From Bacilli bacterium (GTDB lineage: Bacteria > Bacillota_I > Bacilli_A > RFN20 > CAG-826): a stretch of DNA of 64,000 nucleotides. The translations under genes and the position numbers were made by a program. Positions 8,794 through 18,151 of this stretch are shown one piece after another (within the stretch, counting starts at the first letter, position 1; every line of letters starts with the position of its first letter). Under the pieces are notes generated by a model. That model saw only the letters and a program-made list of their open reading frames with translations, was not told the DNA's origin and searched no databases. The DNA is taken from positions 64,816 through 128,815 of the forward strand of contig JAKSVH010000001.1 of NCBI GenBank assembly GCA_024408085.1, written 5' to 3'.

Positions 8794-9789
8794 TTATTTT
8801 GCGGAGATATCACTGAAACTTGTTTTAATTGATTCTGGAAGAGAGATTCCTGAACCTGCTAAGTTTGCGGAAGAGTAAACTTTTGAGCAAGTAGAAGCAT
8901 CCATAAATTTAACTGGGAAATCAGATGGTTTCTTACCATTTTTGATTATTTCAACAGCCATTTTACCTGCTTCTTTACCAAGTTGTTTGTAATCGACTGA
9001 AATGGTGATGTGACCGCCATCTTGAAGCATACCTTCTTCGCCACAGACAACTAAAACTCCTTTGGAGTTAGCAGCTTGTTTGACATCGTTCATATGAGCT
9101 GCGATGTTATTGTCGGTTGGAACGTAGATTGCGTTAACTTGTTCTGCAAGTGCTAAAGCAGCAGCATTAATATCTGATGGACCTGACACTGCTTTTTCAA
9201 CAACTTCAACACCTGGAGCATTTTTGCTAATAATTTCTTTAACTTGATCCTTTTGGATTACAGAGTTTTCTTCACTTTGTGTATACAAAACACCAAGTTT
9301 TGATGCAGTTGGTAGAATTTGGTTGATGAGTAAAAGCTGATCAGCAATTGGTTGAGCATCGCTTGTTCCACAGACAAATCCATTAGGATTTTCTACGTTA
9401 GAAACTAAGTTTGCAGCAACTGGATCTGTAACAGCAGAGAAGAAAACTGGATTTGTGAGTCCTTTTTCAATTGATGCTGACATAAGTTGCTTTGAAGCAC
9501 CTGTGCCAAGACCAAAAGTCATGTCTTTTGTTGAAACTAAATCTTTAGCCATTGCTGTTAAGTCTGCATCACTTCCGCCTGCGTTCTTAATGTCAAAGCT
9601 ATAATCTGAACCTTCAACTAAGCCAGCTTCATTCAAAGCTTCCTTAAATCCATTTGCACAAGTTCTAAGTGCAGCGTGTTCAACTGGGAGTAAAACACCG
9701 ATTTTGCATTTAGCGTTGTCACCGCATGATGCGAGACCTGCCGCAGCAGTTGCTAAAGCAAGTAATGAGATTAATTTTGATTTTTTCAT
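8794..9789 (-). CDS. ABC importer substrate-binding lipoprotein, TrpX-like (ABC_sub_bind)
   Basis: 331 residues from the ATG at 9789, chosen because AAGGAG (9801-9806) lies 11 nt upstream and the protein then begins with a normal lipoprotein signal (MKKSKLISLLALATAAAGLASC, lipobox LASC). A TTG start at 9810 would read through the RBS. The mature part is a two-lobed binding protein of the ABC_sub_bind family (GVLLPVEHAALRTCANGFKEAL, AVTDPVAANLV). Family members have been proposed as tryptophan importers because some lie behind trp T-boxes. Here the leader instead carries Phe and Tyr codons, so an aromatic ligand other than Trp is the better guess. Confidence 0.9.
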   Translation of the reverse strand: MKKSKLISLLALATAAAGLASCGDNAKCKIGVLLPVEHAALRTCANGFKEALNEAGLVEGSDYSFDIKNAGGSDADLTAMAKDLVSTKDMTFGLGTGASKQLMSASIEKGLTNPVFFSAVTDPVAANLVSNVENPNGFVCGTSDAQPIADQLLLINQILPTASKLGVLYTQSEENSVIQKDQVKEIISKNAPGVEVVEKAVSGPSDINAAALALAEQVNAIYVPTDNNIAAHMNDVKQAANSKGVLVVCGEEGMLQDGGHITISVDYKQLGKEAGKMAVEIIKNGKKPSDFPVKFMDASTCSKVYSSANLAGSGISLPESIKTSFSDISAK

Positions 9790-9810
9790 AAAATTTAATA
9801 CTCCTTTCAA

Positions 9811-9900
9811 AAATAAATCCCGGGAGTGAACACCGGGCTATTTTTGCTTGGTGTTCAACTTGCGTCTCCCACCAATTATTTTTACAGCAGGAAACAATTA
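9811..9900 (-). promoter_or_regulatory. Attenuator with terminator and competing antiterminator upstream of the ABC operon
   Basis: Reading the minus strand, these perfect pairings are visible: 9916-9907 with 9885-9876 (10 bp, its 5' arm inside the Tyr/Phe codons); 9875-9870 with 9853-9848 (TTGGTG/CACCAA); 9857-9850 with 9834-9827 (8 bp, TGAACACC/GGTGTTCA); and 9837-9833 with 9823-9819 (CCCGG/CCGGG) followed by ATTTATTTTT. The third and fourth share 9834-9833 and exclude each other, as antiterminator and terminator. The second blocks the third. UUUCCU at 9894-9889 can also pair with GGGAGA at 9870-9865, which would release the antiterminator strand. The direction of control is inferred. Confidence 0.75.
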
Positions 9901-9969
9901 CCTATAGTAAAAATAACCAAAGTAAAAAGCATTGATTTTAATGATATTTGAAACACAATTTTTCATCAT
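9898..9969 (-). CDS. Phe/Tyr-rich leader peptide of the ABC operon
   Basis: A 23-codon frame from ATG 9969 (or 22 from ATG 9966) to TAA at 9900-9898. AGGAAG (9979-9974) is a good RBS, 7 nt from the second ATG. The peptide ends AFYFGYFYYR: seven of eight residues at positions 15-22 are Phe or Tyr (codons TTT TAC TTT GGT TAT TTT TAC TAT), followed by Arg and stop. This codon run sits exactly where a stalled ribosome would alter the downstream alternative hairpins, as in the leader peptides of amino acid operons in proteobacteria. It contains no Trp codon. Too short for ordinary gene finders. Confidence 0.78.
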   Translation of the reverse strand: MMKNCVSNIIKINAFYFGYFYYR

Positions 9970-10083
9970 TTTGCTTCCTACCTTGCGTATATATTAACTT
10001 ATTTTAAATAAAAGTGTTAGAAAAATTGAAAATTCTGAATATTTGTAACCGCTTACTAAATTGATAGATTTTATATAATAAGG

Positions 10084-10092
10084 TGATATAAT
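10084..10092 (+). promoter_or_regulatory. Extended -10 promoter of the MarR gene
   Basis: TGA-TATAAT (10084-10092), the same extended -10 form as before pdp. The leader is about 18 nt and contains AAGGG before the ATG. Confidence 0.5.
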
Positions 10093-10116
10093 AGTAAACA
10101 TAAGGGACTAATTACT

Positions 10117-10548
10117 ATGGAAAAAGAGCTAAAAGAAATCAAAATTAACTGGTTCAAAGTCAGCTGCATCTATAATCAACTTGCTGACAGACATTTGATC
10201 AATAATTTTTCAATGAGAGTATTTAATTTGATCAATATTTTTGAAAAAGATTGCACTCAAAAGAAGATTGTTGAGATGACTGGTGCACCAAAACAATCAG
10301 TTAATAATGTTATTCAAGATTTCTTAGATAAAGAATACATTACTTTAGTAACTAATCCAAAAGATAAACGTTATAAACTCATTAAGCTTACTAGAAAAGG
10401 TAAGACTTTATATCATTCAACACTTGAGAAAATTGAAGAAGCCGAATTAAAGGTTTTAAGCAATTTTAGCGAAGAAGAAATTAAGGCTTACATTGATTTT
10501 TCTGCTAAATATAACGAATTATTAGAGAAAGAAACCGAGGAAATTTAA
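10117..10548 (+). CDS. MarR-family transcriptional regulator
   Basis: 143 residues. The winged helix-turn-helix is at about 45-105 (TQKKIVEMTGAPKQSVNNVIQDFLDKEYITLVTNPKDKRYKLIKLTRKG); the DKR of the wing is the family signature. Helices on both sides would form the dimer interface. The gene is divergent from the ABC importer and sits one base before a secreted C11 protease, with which it is surely cotranscribed. It may control the protease, itself, or the importer; no perfect palindrome stands out between the divergent genes. The ligand cannot be guessed. Confidence 0.88.
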   Translation: MEKELKEIKINWFKVSCIYNQLADRHLINNFSMRVFNLINIFEKDCTQKKIVEMTGAPKQSVNNVIQDFLDKEYITLVTNPKDKRYKLIKLTRKGKTLYHSTLEKIEEAELKVLSNFSEEEIKAYIDFSAKYNELLEKETEEI

Positions 10549-10549
10549 T

Positions 10550-13500
10550 ATGAAGAAGTTTGCAAAAGTTTTTATATTATTAACACCATTGGTTTTGTCA
10601 TCATGTGATTTTGGAAATGTTCAAATTGCAAGACAATTGAGCATTTCTGACCAAAAAGCTTTTGATTATCATATTGGTGAAGTCTTTGATGACTATGTCA
10701 ACGCTGGTGGTCTTAAAGTAAATGTTATCATGTCCGATGATTCTGTTTTATTAGCAGAAAAAGGAACTTTCACATATCAAATTACCGAGAAAAACAATCC
10801 AGATAAAACAATTGACGGAACAAAACCATTCACAACTGCTGGTAACTACATTGTTACTGTTTCTAAAGAAAAATTGCCATCTGTAAGTGAAAATATTACA
10901 GTTTTAGAAAAAGAAGATCCTCAACCAACAACCGTAACTTTATCATCAATTTCAGCTTCAGATTATACAAAAGAAGTTTATCAAAACGAAGCTTATACTT
11001 TTGACGGAAAAGTTACTGCAAAATATAGCGACGGATCTACAAAAGACGTTACTAGCAAAGCGACAATTGGAACAATTTCAACCACAACTTTAGGTGATAA
11101 ATCTCTCTCAATTTCATACACTGAAGATAACATCACTAAAACAACAAGTGCAAAAATTACAGTTATCGAAAAAGGTGTAGATCCAGTTGTTAAAACTTTG
11201 TCAAAAATTGATGCATCTGGTTATAAAACCAGTGTTTATCAAAATGAGACTTATACATTTAACGGAATTGTCACTGCAACTTATAGCGATACAACAACCG
11301 CAAATGTAACCAGTAAAGCATCAATTGGCACAATTTCAACATCAACTACAGGAACTAAAACTGCAACAATTTCATATACAGAAAATGGTGTAACAAAAAC
11401 AACAAATTATTCAGTTAACGTTGAAGAAAAAGAGCCTTCATATGAAACAATTACGCCAGAACAAGCAATTAGCATTTGCGAAGATTTGGGTAGTGCAGTT
11501 GTAAGCGATAAAGAATACTATGTAAAAGGTATTGCGGAAGATGTTACTTATAGTAAACAATACGATAATTACTCAGGTAAATTCCAAGATTCAAATTTCT
11601 ATTTCACACAAACAAACTCAAATAATCTTGTTTCAAGTACTAGTGATGTTGATGGAAAAGAAGTAATAATTCGCGGTTATTTAGAACTTTACAATAGTAA
11701 ATATCAATTACCATATTTACCTGCAAGTTCTTCTCCAACAGGATCTGCATATCACTCGAAATTTATTGAAGTAAAAGATGTTCCTGTTGAAAAAATCTTA
11801 GTTACAAACGTTTCATTTACACTTTCTAGTAAAACAATGAATGTCGGTGATACATTTACTGTCAGTTATACAGTTTCACCAAGTAATGCTACTAACAAAA
11901 GCTTATCTTGGTCATCAAGCAACACAACAGTTGCATCTGTTTCAAATGGTGTTGTTACTGCAAAAGCTGCAGGCACAACAACAATTACTGCAAAGTCAAC
12001 TGATGGAAGCAATAAGCAAGCTTCTTTGACTGTTACCGTAACAAAAGTAGATGTTGCAGTTACTGATATTTCACTTGACAAATCCACACTTTCGATTCAA
12101 AAAGGTAAAACAGCTCAATTAACAGCCACAATTTCTCCATCTAATGCAACTGACAAGGAAGTGACTTGGAGTGGCTCAGCAAACGGAATAAACGTTAATT
12201 CTAGCGGTTTAGTTTCTGTTTCATCAACTGCAACGGTTGGAACAAAAGCAACAATTGTTGCTACAGCACACGGAAATATAGCTAAAACTGCCTCTTGTGT
12301 TGTTACTGTAACTGAAGCTCCTGTTGTTGAAAAAGATGCTTGGACAATCATGATTTATATGTGTGGTTCAACTCTTGAATATGATCCAGAGTATCCAACA
12401 GATGGAGGCTATGCATCTGAAGATATTGTTGAAATTTTAAAATCTAATGCAATTCCAGATGATGTAAACATTCTTATTGAAACTGGTGGTGCAGGCGATT
12501 GGGAATTAGCAAGCAAATACATTACAAATGGAAAGACATCAATTTCATCAAGTAAATTACAAAGATGGGAAATTGTAAGTAAGAAAGATAGCTCATCAAA
12601 TAATAAACTTTCTTTTGTAAAAGAATTAAATACAAATCAATTGTCATCTCAAAGTTCATTTGAAAGTTTCCTGGAATGGGGATTGACTGATTATCCAGCA
12701 GAAAACACTGGTGTCATTATGTGGAATCATGGTGGAGCTTTAGGCGGTGTTTGTTATGATGAAAACTACACCTATCCATATGAATATGAGCATAAAACTT
12801 ATTATTATCCAAACAGCTTAAATTGTAGCGAAGTAGCTCAAGCAACTAAACAAGCTTTAGCAAATACTGGTGGAGATAAAATGACATTCATCGGTTATGA
12901 TGCATGTTTGATGAGTGTTGCAGACATTGCAACAGTTAATTCTGATTACTATAAATATATGGTTGCATCACAAGAAAGCGAACCGGGTTATGGTTGGGAT
13001 TACACTACATGGTTAAATAATCTTTATAATAATAAAGATAATACAACTTCAAAGATTCAAAATGTATTAGATAAAATTTGTTCATCATTCCTTACACATA
13101 ACTGTGACAATGGTGGATGTGGTGAATACGATTCATACTATCATGAATACTATTATTGCTATTCAACATTATCTGTCCTTGATCTTAGTAAAGCTGATGC
13201 ATTAGTCTCAGCATTCGAAACTTATGCAACAAATATTAAGAAAATTTCTGGTTATTACAATAAGATTAAAAACGCATTTAATAACGCGAAAAATTACGGC
13301 TTTGGTGAAGGAATATATGGGGTAGTTGACTTTGTCAAATTCCTTGAATATATGGACAAACAATTCTCATCTGTATCAAGCACGAATGTCAAGAATGTAA
13401 TTACTTCTCTAGTAATTTCAAAATACAATTGTGATGAGTATAATTACACGCCTTGCGGTGTTAACGCATTCGTTCCAGAAATTACTGATACAAGTGGTGA

Positions 13501-13594
13501 TTACGGACTTCAATGTGAGTATGAAGATTACGAAGGAGAATACGCCACAAAATTCTCAACTTGGCAAGAAATAATGCTTGCAAACTGGTATTAA
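10550..13594 (+). CDS. Secreted C11 (clostripain) protease lipoprotein with Ig-like domains
   Basis: 1014 residues. The lipoprotein signal ends LSSC at residue 19. Two Ig-like repeats of the kind with KYSDGSTKDVT lie at about 127-205 and 214-293, an OB-fold-like region at about 300-395, two BIG2 domains at about 418-500 and 502-590, then the C11 cysteine peptidase from WTIMIYMCGSTLEYD (about 598) to the end. The catalytic pair is His727 (WNHGG) and Cys786 (YDACLM). Known C11 enzymes cleave after Arg or Lys and are often self-processed. It should act at the cell surface, held by lipid and spaced out by the Ig-like stalk. Cotranscribed with the MarR gene. Confidence 0.88.
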   Translation: MKKFAKVFILLTPLVLSSCDFGNVQIARQLSISDQKAFDYHIGEVFDDYVNAGGLKVNVIMSDDSVLLAEKGTFTYQITEKNNPDKTIDGTKPFTTAGNYIVTVSKEKLPSVSENITVLEKEDPQPTTVTLSSISASDYTKEVYQNEAYTFDGKVTAKYSDGSTKDVTSKATIGTISTTTLGDKSLSISYTEDNITKTTSAKITVIEKGVDPVVKTLSKIDASGYKTSVYQNETYTFNGIVTATYSDTTTANVTSKASIGTISTSTTGTKTATISYTENGVTKTTNYSVNVEEKEPSYETITPEQAISICEDLGSAVVSDKEYYVKGIAEDVTYSKQYDNYSGKFQDSNFYFTQTNSNNLVSSTSDVDGKEVIIRGYLELYNSKYQLPYLPASSSPTGSAYHSKFIEVKDVPVEKILVTNVSFTLSSKTMNVGDTFTVSYTVSPSNATNKSLSWSSSNTTVASVSNGVVTAKAAGTTTITAKSTDGSNKQASLTVTVTKVDVAVTDISLDKSTLSIQKGKTAQLTATISPSNATDKEVTWSGSANGINVNSSGLVSVSSTATVGTKATIVATAHGNIAKTASCVVTVTEAPVVEKDAWTIMIYMCGSTLEYDPEYPTDGGYASEDIVEILKSNAIPDDVNILIETGGAGDWELASKYITNGKTSISSSKLQRWEIVSKKDSSSNNKLSFVKELNTNQLSSQSSFESFLEWGLTDYPAENTGVIMWNHGGALGGVCYDENYTYPYEYEHKTYYYPNSLNCSEVAQATKQALANTGGDKMTFIGYDACLMSVADIATVNSDYYKYMVASQESEPGYGWDYTTWLNNLYNNKDNTTSKIQNVLDKICSSFLTHNCDNGGCGEYDSYYHEYYYCYSTLSVLDLSKADALVSAFETYATNIKKISGYYNKIKNAFNNAKNYGFGEGIYGVVDFVKFLEYMDKQFSSVSSTNVKNVITSLVISKYNCDEYNYTPCGVNAFVPEITDTSGDYGLQCEYEDYEGEYATKFSTWQEIMLANWY

Positions 13595-13600
13595 ACTAGC

Positions 13601-13640
13601 AAAACGCTTTCTTAGAAAACACTAACGGAAGCGTTTTTTT
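13601..13640 (+). terminator. Terminator of the MarR-protease operon
   Basis: AACGCTT ... AAGCGTT with a T tract. Its left half (AAAACGCTTTCT then AGAAAA) closely resembles the terminator of the second protease gene at 18095. Confidence 0.8.
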
Positions 13641-13781
13641 ATTTTCAAAATATTATTTAGAAAATGATTAAAGTTTCGATTAAATCATACTTTTCGTTAT
13701 TTAAAAATGAAATTTTCTTATTTATTTGATAAACTTTAATTAATTAAAAATCTGATTTAGAACCGGCTAGGATTTTACTAT
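13641..13781 (+). promoter_or_regulatory. AT-rich spacer with the RBS of the second protease gene
   Basis: This 141 bp spacer is very AT-rich. I see TTGATA at about 13726 without a convincing -10, and AGGA about 10 nt before the ATG at 13782. No clear operator or hairpin. Confidence 0.3.
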
Positions 13782-16700
13782 ATGAAAAATAGAAATAAAT
13801 TATTTACATCAATCGCTATATTAGGGTCTGCTATTTTTGGAATGGTCCTTACTGCAGGAACTGGAGTTTTTGAAGCATTAGGTTTATTCAATAACACCAG
13901 AACAACTTCTTCAAATGCAACAAATTTAATTTTAAATAAAGATAACGCTTATTCTAGCGGATCATCTCAAACAATAAATACAACATTTGGTAAAAATCCA
14001 ATAGTTTTTGATTATAGTAGCGGCTGTAGCTCTTTTTCTAACGCGCACGTTAATATGGCTGATGGTGCTACTGTTGGCAACTACTGGAAAACAAATGATA
14101 AAAACTCAGGCATTAATTGGAACAATAAGTTAACTTCCATTGAATCAATTAAGCCTGTTTTTAATGCCGAATCAGGTGCTTCTTTACAATTTAGAGCGTC
14201 TTATGACGGAAAAACTTCAGGTGCTTGGGGTAATTTTGCTCCACTTACTAGTAACACATCATTCACACTTGCTTCTAATCCTTATTACATTGAATTAAAA
14301 GCAGTAGGTGGATCAGTTTCCCTTACTTCTTGCGAGATTTGTTTTAGTTGTATTGTAAATACATCTGCTAGCGGAACACCAGTATACGAAACTAAAGCAA
14401 CAGTAAATGATGGAACCAAAAAGACATATTCAGTTGATGACTCATTTGATAACTTAATCGGTGGTTCCACGAAGAAAAGAAGTGTTACAATTTCTGATTC
14501 CTTTGAAGTCGTTGAGACTTTGTCTAATGGAACAACAAGAAAATTAAATAAAGGAGAATTTAATTACAAAGTAAATAATCCATCTGGAACACAAATCGAT
14601 ACAAGCAAAGCATTTGGAACAACTGGCACATATACAGCATTTATAAAGGTTGGAAGCTTAGCAGAAGTTGCATATGAATTTAGTGTTGAAGAAAGATTAG
14701 TTGAAGAAATTGTAATTCCTGCAACAAAATCAATGAATACTGGTACTAGTGGTTCTATTTCGGTTACATCCATTAGTCCAAGCAATGCACATAATAAAAC
14801 TATTACATGGTCATCAAGTGATACAAGTGTTGCAACAATTAATTCAAGTACTGGTGCAATTAGTGCATTAAAAGCTGGTACAACAACAATTAAAGCAACT
14901 GCAACCGATGTTGGTGGCGTTGCTTCAAATGGATGCACATTAACTGTTACAGACATTTCTGTCACATCGGTTACATTGGATAAAGATTCATTATTACTTT
15001 ACACAGATGATAATGATGTTACATTAACAGCAACCATTCTCCCGGAAGACGCTACAGTTAAAAATATTAATTGGTCTTCTAATAATACAAGTGTTGTAAC
15101 CGTCGAAAATGGCGTTGTGCATCCTATTGGCGTTGGTACTGCAGTAATTACTGCAACCTCTGGTAGTGCATCCGATACATGTGCTGTTGAAGTAAAAGAT
15201 GCCAGCGAAAGACCTGTTATTGTGAATGTTCCAATTACTGGAGGAACGAATGGTAGTGAATGTACCGTAAATGGCAATGACGGCATTAAAATAGGAACTT
15301 CAAGTAAAAGTGGCGATTTTACTATTACTGTACCTTCTGGTGCCACAAAACTATATGTTTATATTGCTGCTTGGAATGGAAGCACTAATACTGAAATGAG
15401 TATTACTCCTGCATCTAAAGTTTCTAATTCCACATTATCTATTTCTGCAAATAATGGAATTGCAGGTAATTCACCTTTCACCCTTTCTGAAGGTTCTGAT
15501 GAAGAAGATTATTTGTTCGAAATCTCATTAGTTGGAATAACAACCGAAACTACTTTAACATTTGCTTCTGGAAAACGTTGTGTAGCATGGGGTGCTAGTT
15601 GCTTATCTTCTGGTGGAAGTTCTTCTACTGTTGAACTTACTAGCATTTCTATATCAGACTATAAAACACAATTTACTGTTGGTGAATCATTCTCTTTTGG
15701 CGGAACTGTAACTGCTAATTACAACAATGGTGAGCATGTTAATGTAACTGATAGCGCAACTTTCGGTGGTTATGACAAAGATACTATTGGAAATCAAACC
15801 ATTACAGTCTCGTATGGAGGCAAAACAATAACATATATTATTACTGTAAATTCTGTGGTACATCCTCAAAGTGTTTCATTGTCTCCTGAAACTGCAACAA
15901 TAAAAGTTGGCGAAGATATTACTTTAACTGCAACTGTAAATCCTAGCAATTCATCAAATAAAAACGTTACTTGGTCATCTAATAAACCAGAAATTGCTAC
16001 AGTAAATAATGGAATTGTTACAGGTGTTTCCAAAGGAACTGCAACAATCACAGTTTCAACTGTTGATGGAAATAAAACAGATACTTGCGAAATTACTGTT
16101 CAAGGAAGTAGTACTCCAGCATCTGGTGATATTATTATTGATACTTCTGAATTAGCTGGATATAGCGATAATGCAACCGCTACCTACACTGGTTCAGATA
16201 ATAACAATTACACTTTCAACGTTTCCAATGTTGGTAGTTTTGGTTCTGGTGTTCAATTTAAAGCATCTTGTGGATTTGTGTCCAATACAACTGCTTTGTC
16301 AATAATGTCTATTGAACTTGTAACTCAGAACAACAAAGATTTTGATGGTGTTTTATATTGGGGGTCCTCTATGAACCCATCAGGTAATAATGTTGATGTT
16401 GAAGATGGCAATACATATACAAATCCTGGACAGTATACATATTTTAAGTTGCTTAAAGACAGTTCTGGTGCAGGTTATCTTAAACAAATAATTATTCATT
16501 TGGGATCTTTTGAACCAACTAATCCAGAAGGCATCTCAATTCCATCAACGACATCAATTGGCGTTGGACAAAAAACAACGTTAGATGTCACATATTACCC
16601 ATCTTATTGTAACCAAAACAAAGGCGTCACCTGGTCTATTAGTGAAACTAATCCAAGCGGATGTGCAACCATTAATACATTAACTGGCGAAATTACAGGC

Positions 16701-18074
16701 GTTGCACCAGGCACAGCTAAAGTCACTGCAACATCTACATTTGATAGTTCCTTTAAATCTTCTTGCGTTGTTACAATTACTGAAGTTCAAAAAGATGCAT
16801 GGACAATTATGATTTACATGTGTGGTTCTACACTAGAATACGATAGTACTGCAACCACAAAGAAAAAAGGTTTTGCCACTAGTGACTTAAAGCAGATGCT
16901 AAATGTCTCTTTACCAGATGATGTGAATGTTATTATTGAAACTGGCGGGGTTGATGGTGAATGGTCATTGGGATCATCATATTTCGATACTTCATTGCCT
17001 ACTGCACAAAGAAAAATTTCAAACACTAATTTGCAACGTTGGGAAATCAAAAATCAAAAATTATCACTGATAAGTAATTTGAGTACAAATGAAATGTCCA
17101 AGCAAAGTGAAGTACAAAGTTTCCTTGAATGGGGCATTAATGATTATCCAGCAGAAAATACTGGTGTTATTTTCTGGAACCATGGTGGTGGAATTGGTGG
17201 TGTTTGTTCTGATGAAAACTATTTAGAGTCATATGAATATGAAGGTGAAACATATTATTATAGTAATAATTTAAATTGCGAAGAAATTGCTAGAGCTTCA
17301 AAAGCTGCATTAGATAGTACCGGAGCAGATAAATTTACATGGATTGGTTATGATGCATGTTTAATGGGTGTTGCTGATTTAGCTACTGTTAATGCAGATT
17401 ATTACGATTATATGGTAGCATCTCAGGAAACAGAACCTGGATCTGGATGGGATTACAATTCTTTCTTTACATCATTAATCAAAAATAAGGAAAATAGTAA
17501 AAATAATATAGAACTTATTCTTGATGAAATATGCACATCTTTTATCGATGAAAATTGTTCTCATGGAGATTGTGGACTTTATGACAGATATTATGAGGAG
17601 TACTACTATTGTTACTCAACATTAGCAGTATATGATTTGTCAAAAGCTTCTAATTTAATTAACGCATTCAATGCATACGCAGAGAATTTAAATATTTCTA
17701 ATACAAACGGTTATAAAAAGATTAAAAATGCATACACAAATTGTTATTCCTATGGCGAAGATTCTGATGGATCTCTTTACGGAAATGGTGATTTTATTGA
17801 CTTCTTGGATGAAATGGATAAGCAATTTACAACTGTTTCAAGTGCAAATGTAAGATCTGCTATCAAAGATATTGTTATATCTAATCATTATTGCCCATAT
17901 TATACTCAAAATAAAAATTTAATACCTTGCGGAATTTGTGTTTTTGTTCCAGAGGCTTTAAGAAATGGTGATAGTGATTACGGATTACAATGTTATAAAG
18001 AAGATTATGAAGGAACGTATGCAACTAAATTTAGTGCATGGCAAACCATTGTGAGAAAATATGGAACCTGGTAA
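13782..18074 (+). CDS. Large secreted C11 (clostripain) protease with multiple Ig-like domains
   Basis: 1430 residues, a paralogue of the gene at 10550. The N-terminal hydrophobic segment (about 8-30) is a signal or anchor without a lipobox. Then come a beta-sandwich-like region (about 40-190), BIG2 domains at about 307-390 and 393-470, a second sandwich region (about 480-610), an Ig-like repeat (615-690), a further BIG2 (693-775), a third sandwich region (785-905), a BIG2 (915-1000) and the C11 peptidase (1004-1430). Catalytic His1134 is in WNHGG and Cys1193 in YDACLM. The two peptidase domains match closely; the stalks differ in order and number. Extracellular proteolysis after basic residues is expected from the family. 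Confidence 0.88.
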   Translation: MKNRNKLFTSIAILGSAIFGMVLTAGTGVFEALGLFNNTRTTSSNATNLILNKDNAYSSGSSQTINTTFGKNPIVFDYSSGCSSFSNAHVNMADGATVGNYWKTNDKNSGINWNNKLTSIESIKPVFNAESGASLQFRASYDGKTSGAWGNFAPLTSNTSFTLASNPYYIELKAVGGSVSLTSCEICFSCIVNTSASGTPVYETKATVNDGTKKTYSVDDSFDNLIGGSTKKRSVTISDSFEVVETLSNGTTRKLNKGEFNYKVNNPSGTQIDTSKAFGTTGTYTAFIKVGSLAEVAYEFSVEERLVEEIVIPATKSMNTGTSGSISVTSISPSNAHNKTITWSSSDTSVATINSSTGAISALKAGTTTIKATATDVGGVASNGCTLTVTDISVTSVTLDKDSLLLYTDDNDVTLTATILPEDATVKNINWSSNNTSVVTVENGVVHPIGVGTAVITATSGSASDTCAVEVKDASERPVIVNVPITGGTNGSECTVNGNDGIKIGTSSKSGDFTITVPSGATKLYVYIAAWNGSTNTEMSITPASKVSNSTLSISANNGIAGNSPFTLSEGSDEEDYLFEISLVGITTETTLTFASGKRCVAWGASCLSSGGSSSTVELTSISISDYKTQFTVGESFSFGGTVTANYNNGEHVNVTDSATFGGYDKDTIGNQTITVSYGGKTITYIITVNSVVHPQSVSLSPETATIKVGEDITLTATVNPSNSSNKNVTWSSNKPEIATVNNGIVTGVSKGTATITVSTVDGNKTDTCEITVQGSSTPASGDIIIDTSELAGYSDNATATYTGSDNNNYTFNVSNVGSFGSGVQFKASCGFVSNTTALSIMSIELVTQNNKDFDGVLYWGSSMNPSGNNVDVEDGNTYTNPGQYTYFKLLKDSSGAGYLKQIIIHLGSFEPTNPEGISIPSTTSIGVGQKTTLDVTYYPSYCNQNKGVTWSISETNPSGCATINTLTGEITGVAPGTAKVTATSTFDSSFKSSCVVTITEVQKDAWTIMIYMCGSTLEYDSTATTKKKGFATSDLKQMLNVSLPDDVNVIIETGGVDGEWSLGSSYFDTSLPTAQRKISNTNLQRWEIKNQKLSLISNLSTNEMSKQSEVQSFLEWGINDYPAENTGVIFWNHGGGIGGVCSDENYLESYEYEGETYYYSNNLNCEEIARASKAALDSTGADKFTWIGYDACLMGVADLATVNADYYDYMVASQETEPGSGWDYNSFFTSLIKNKENSKNNIELILDEICTSFIDENCSHGDCGLYDRYYEEYYYCYSTLAVYDLSKASNLINAFNAYAENLNISNTNGYKKIKNAYTNCYSYGEDSDGSLYGNGDFIDFLDEMDKQFTTVSSANVRSAIKDIVISNHYCPYYTQNKNLIPCGICVFVPEALRNGDSDYGLQCYKEDYEGTYATKFSAWQTIVRKYGTW

Positions 18075-18094
18075 TTTAAACTATTTTTTTGAAG

Positions 18095-18133
18095 AAAACG
18101 CTTTCTAAGAAAAATTCTGAAAAAGCGTTTTTC
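18095..18133 (+). terminator. Terminator of the second protease gene
   Basis: AAAACGCTTT ... AAAGCGTTTTT hairpin with T tract, similar in sequence to the terminator after the first protease. Confidence 0.8.
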
Positions 18134-18151
18134 TTTTGGTTTGATATTATT

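Noticed and set aside
13663-13728. A 21-codon frame in the spacer before the second C11 protease
   Set aside because: No RBS, no associated hairpin, and the sequence is simple AT-rich spacer.
10117-18133. Protease locus as a type of defence or toxin island
   Set aside because: The proteins have export signals and Ig-like stalks, there is no effector-sensor pair and no mobile gene, so a surface nutrient role is simpler.
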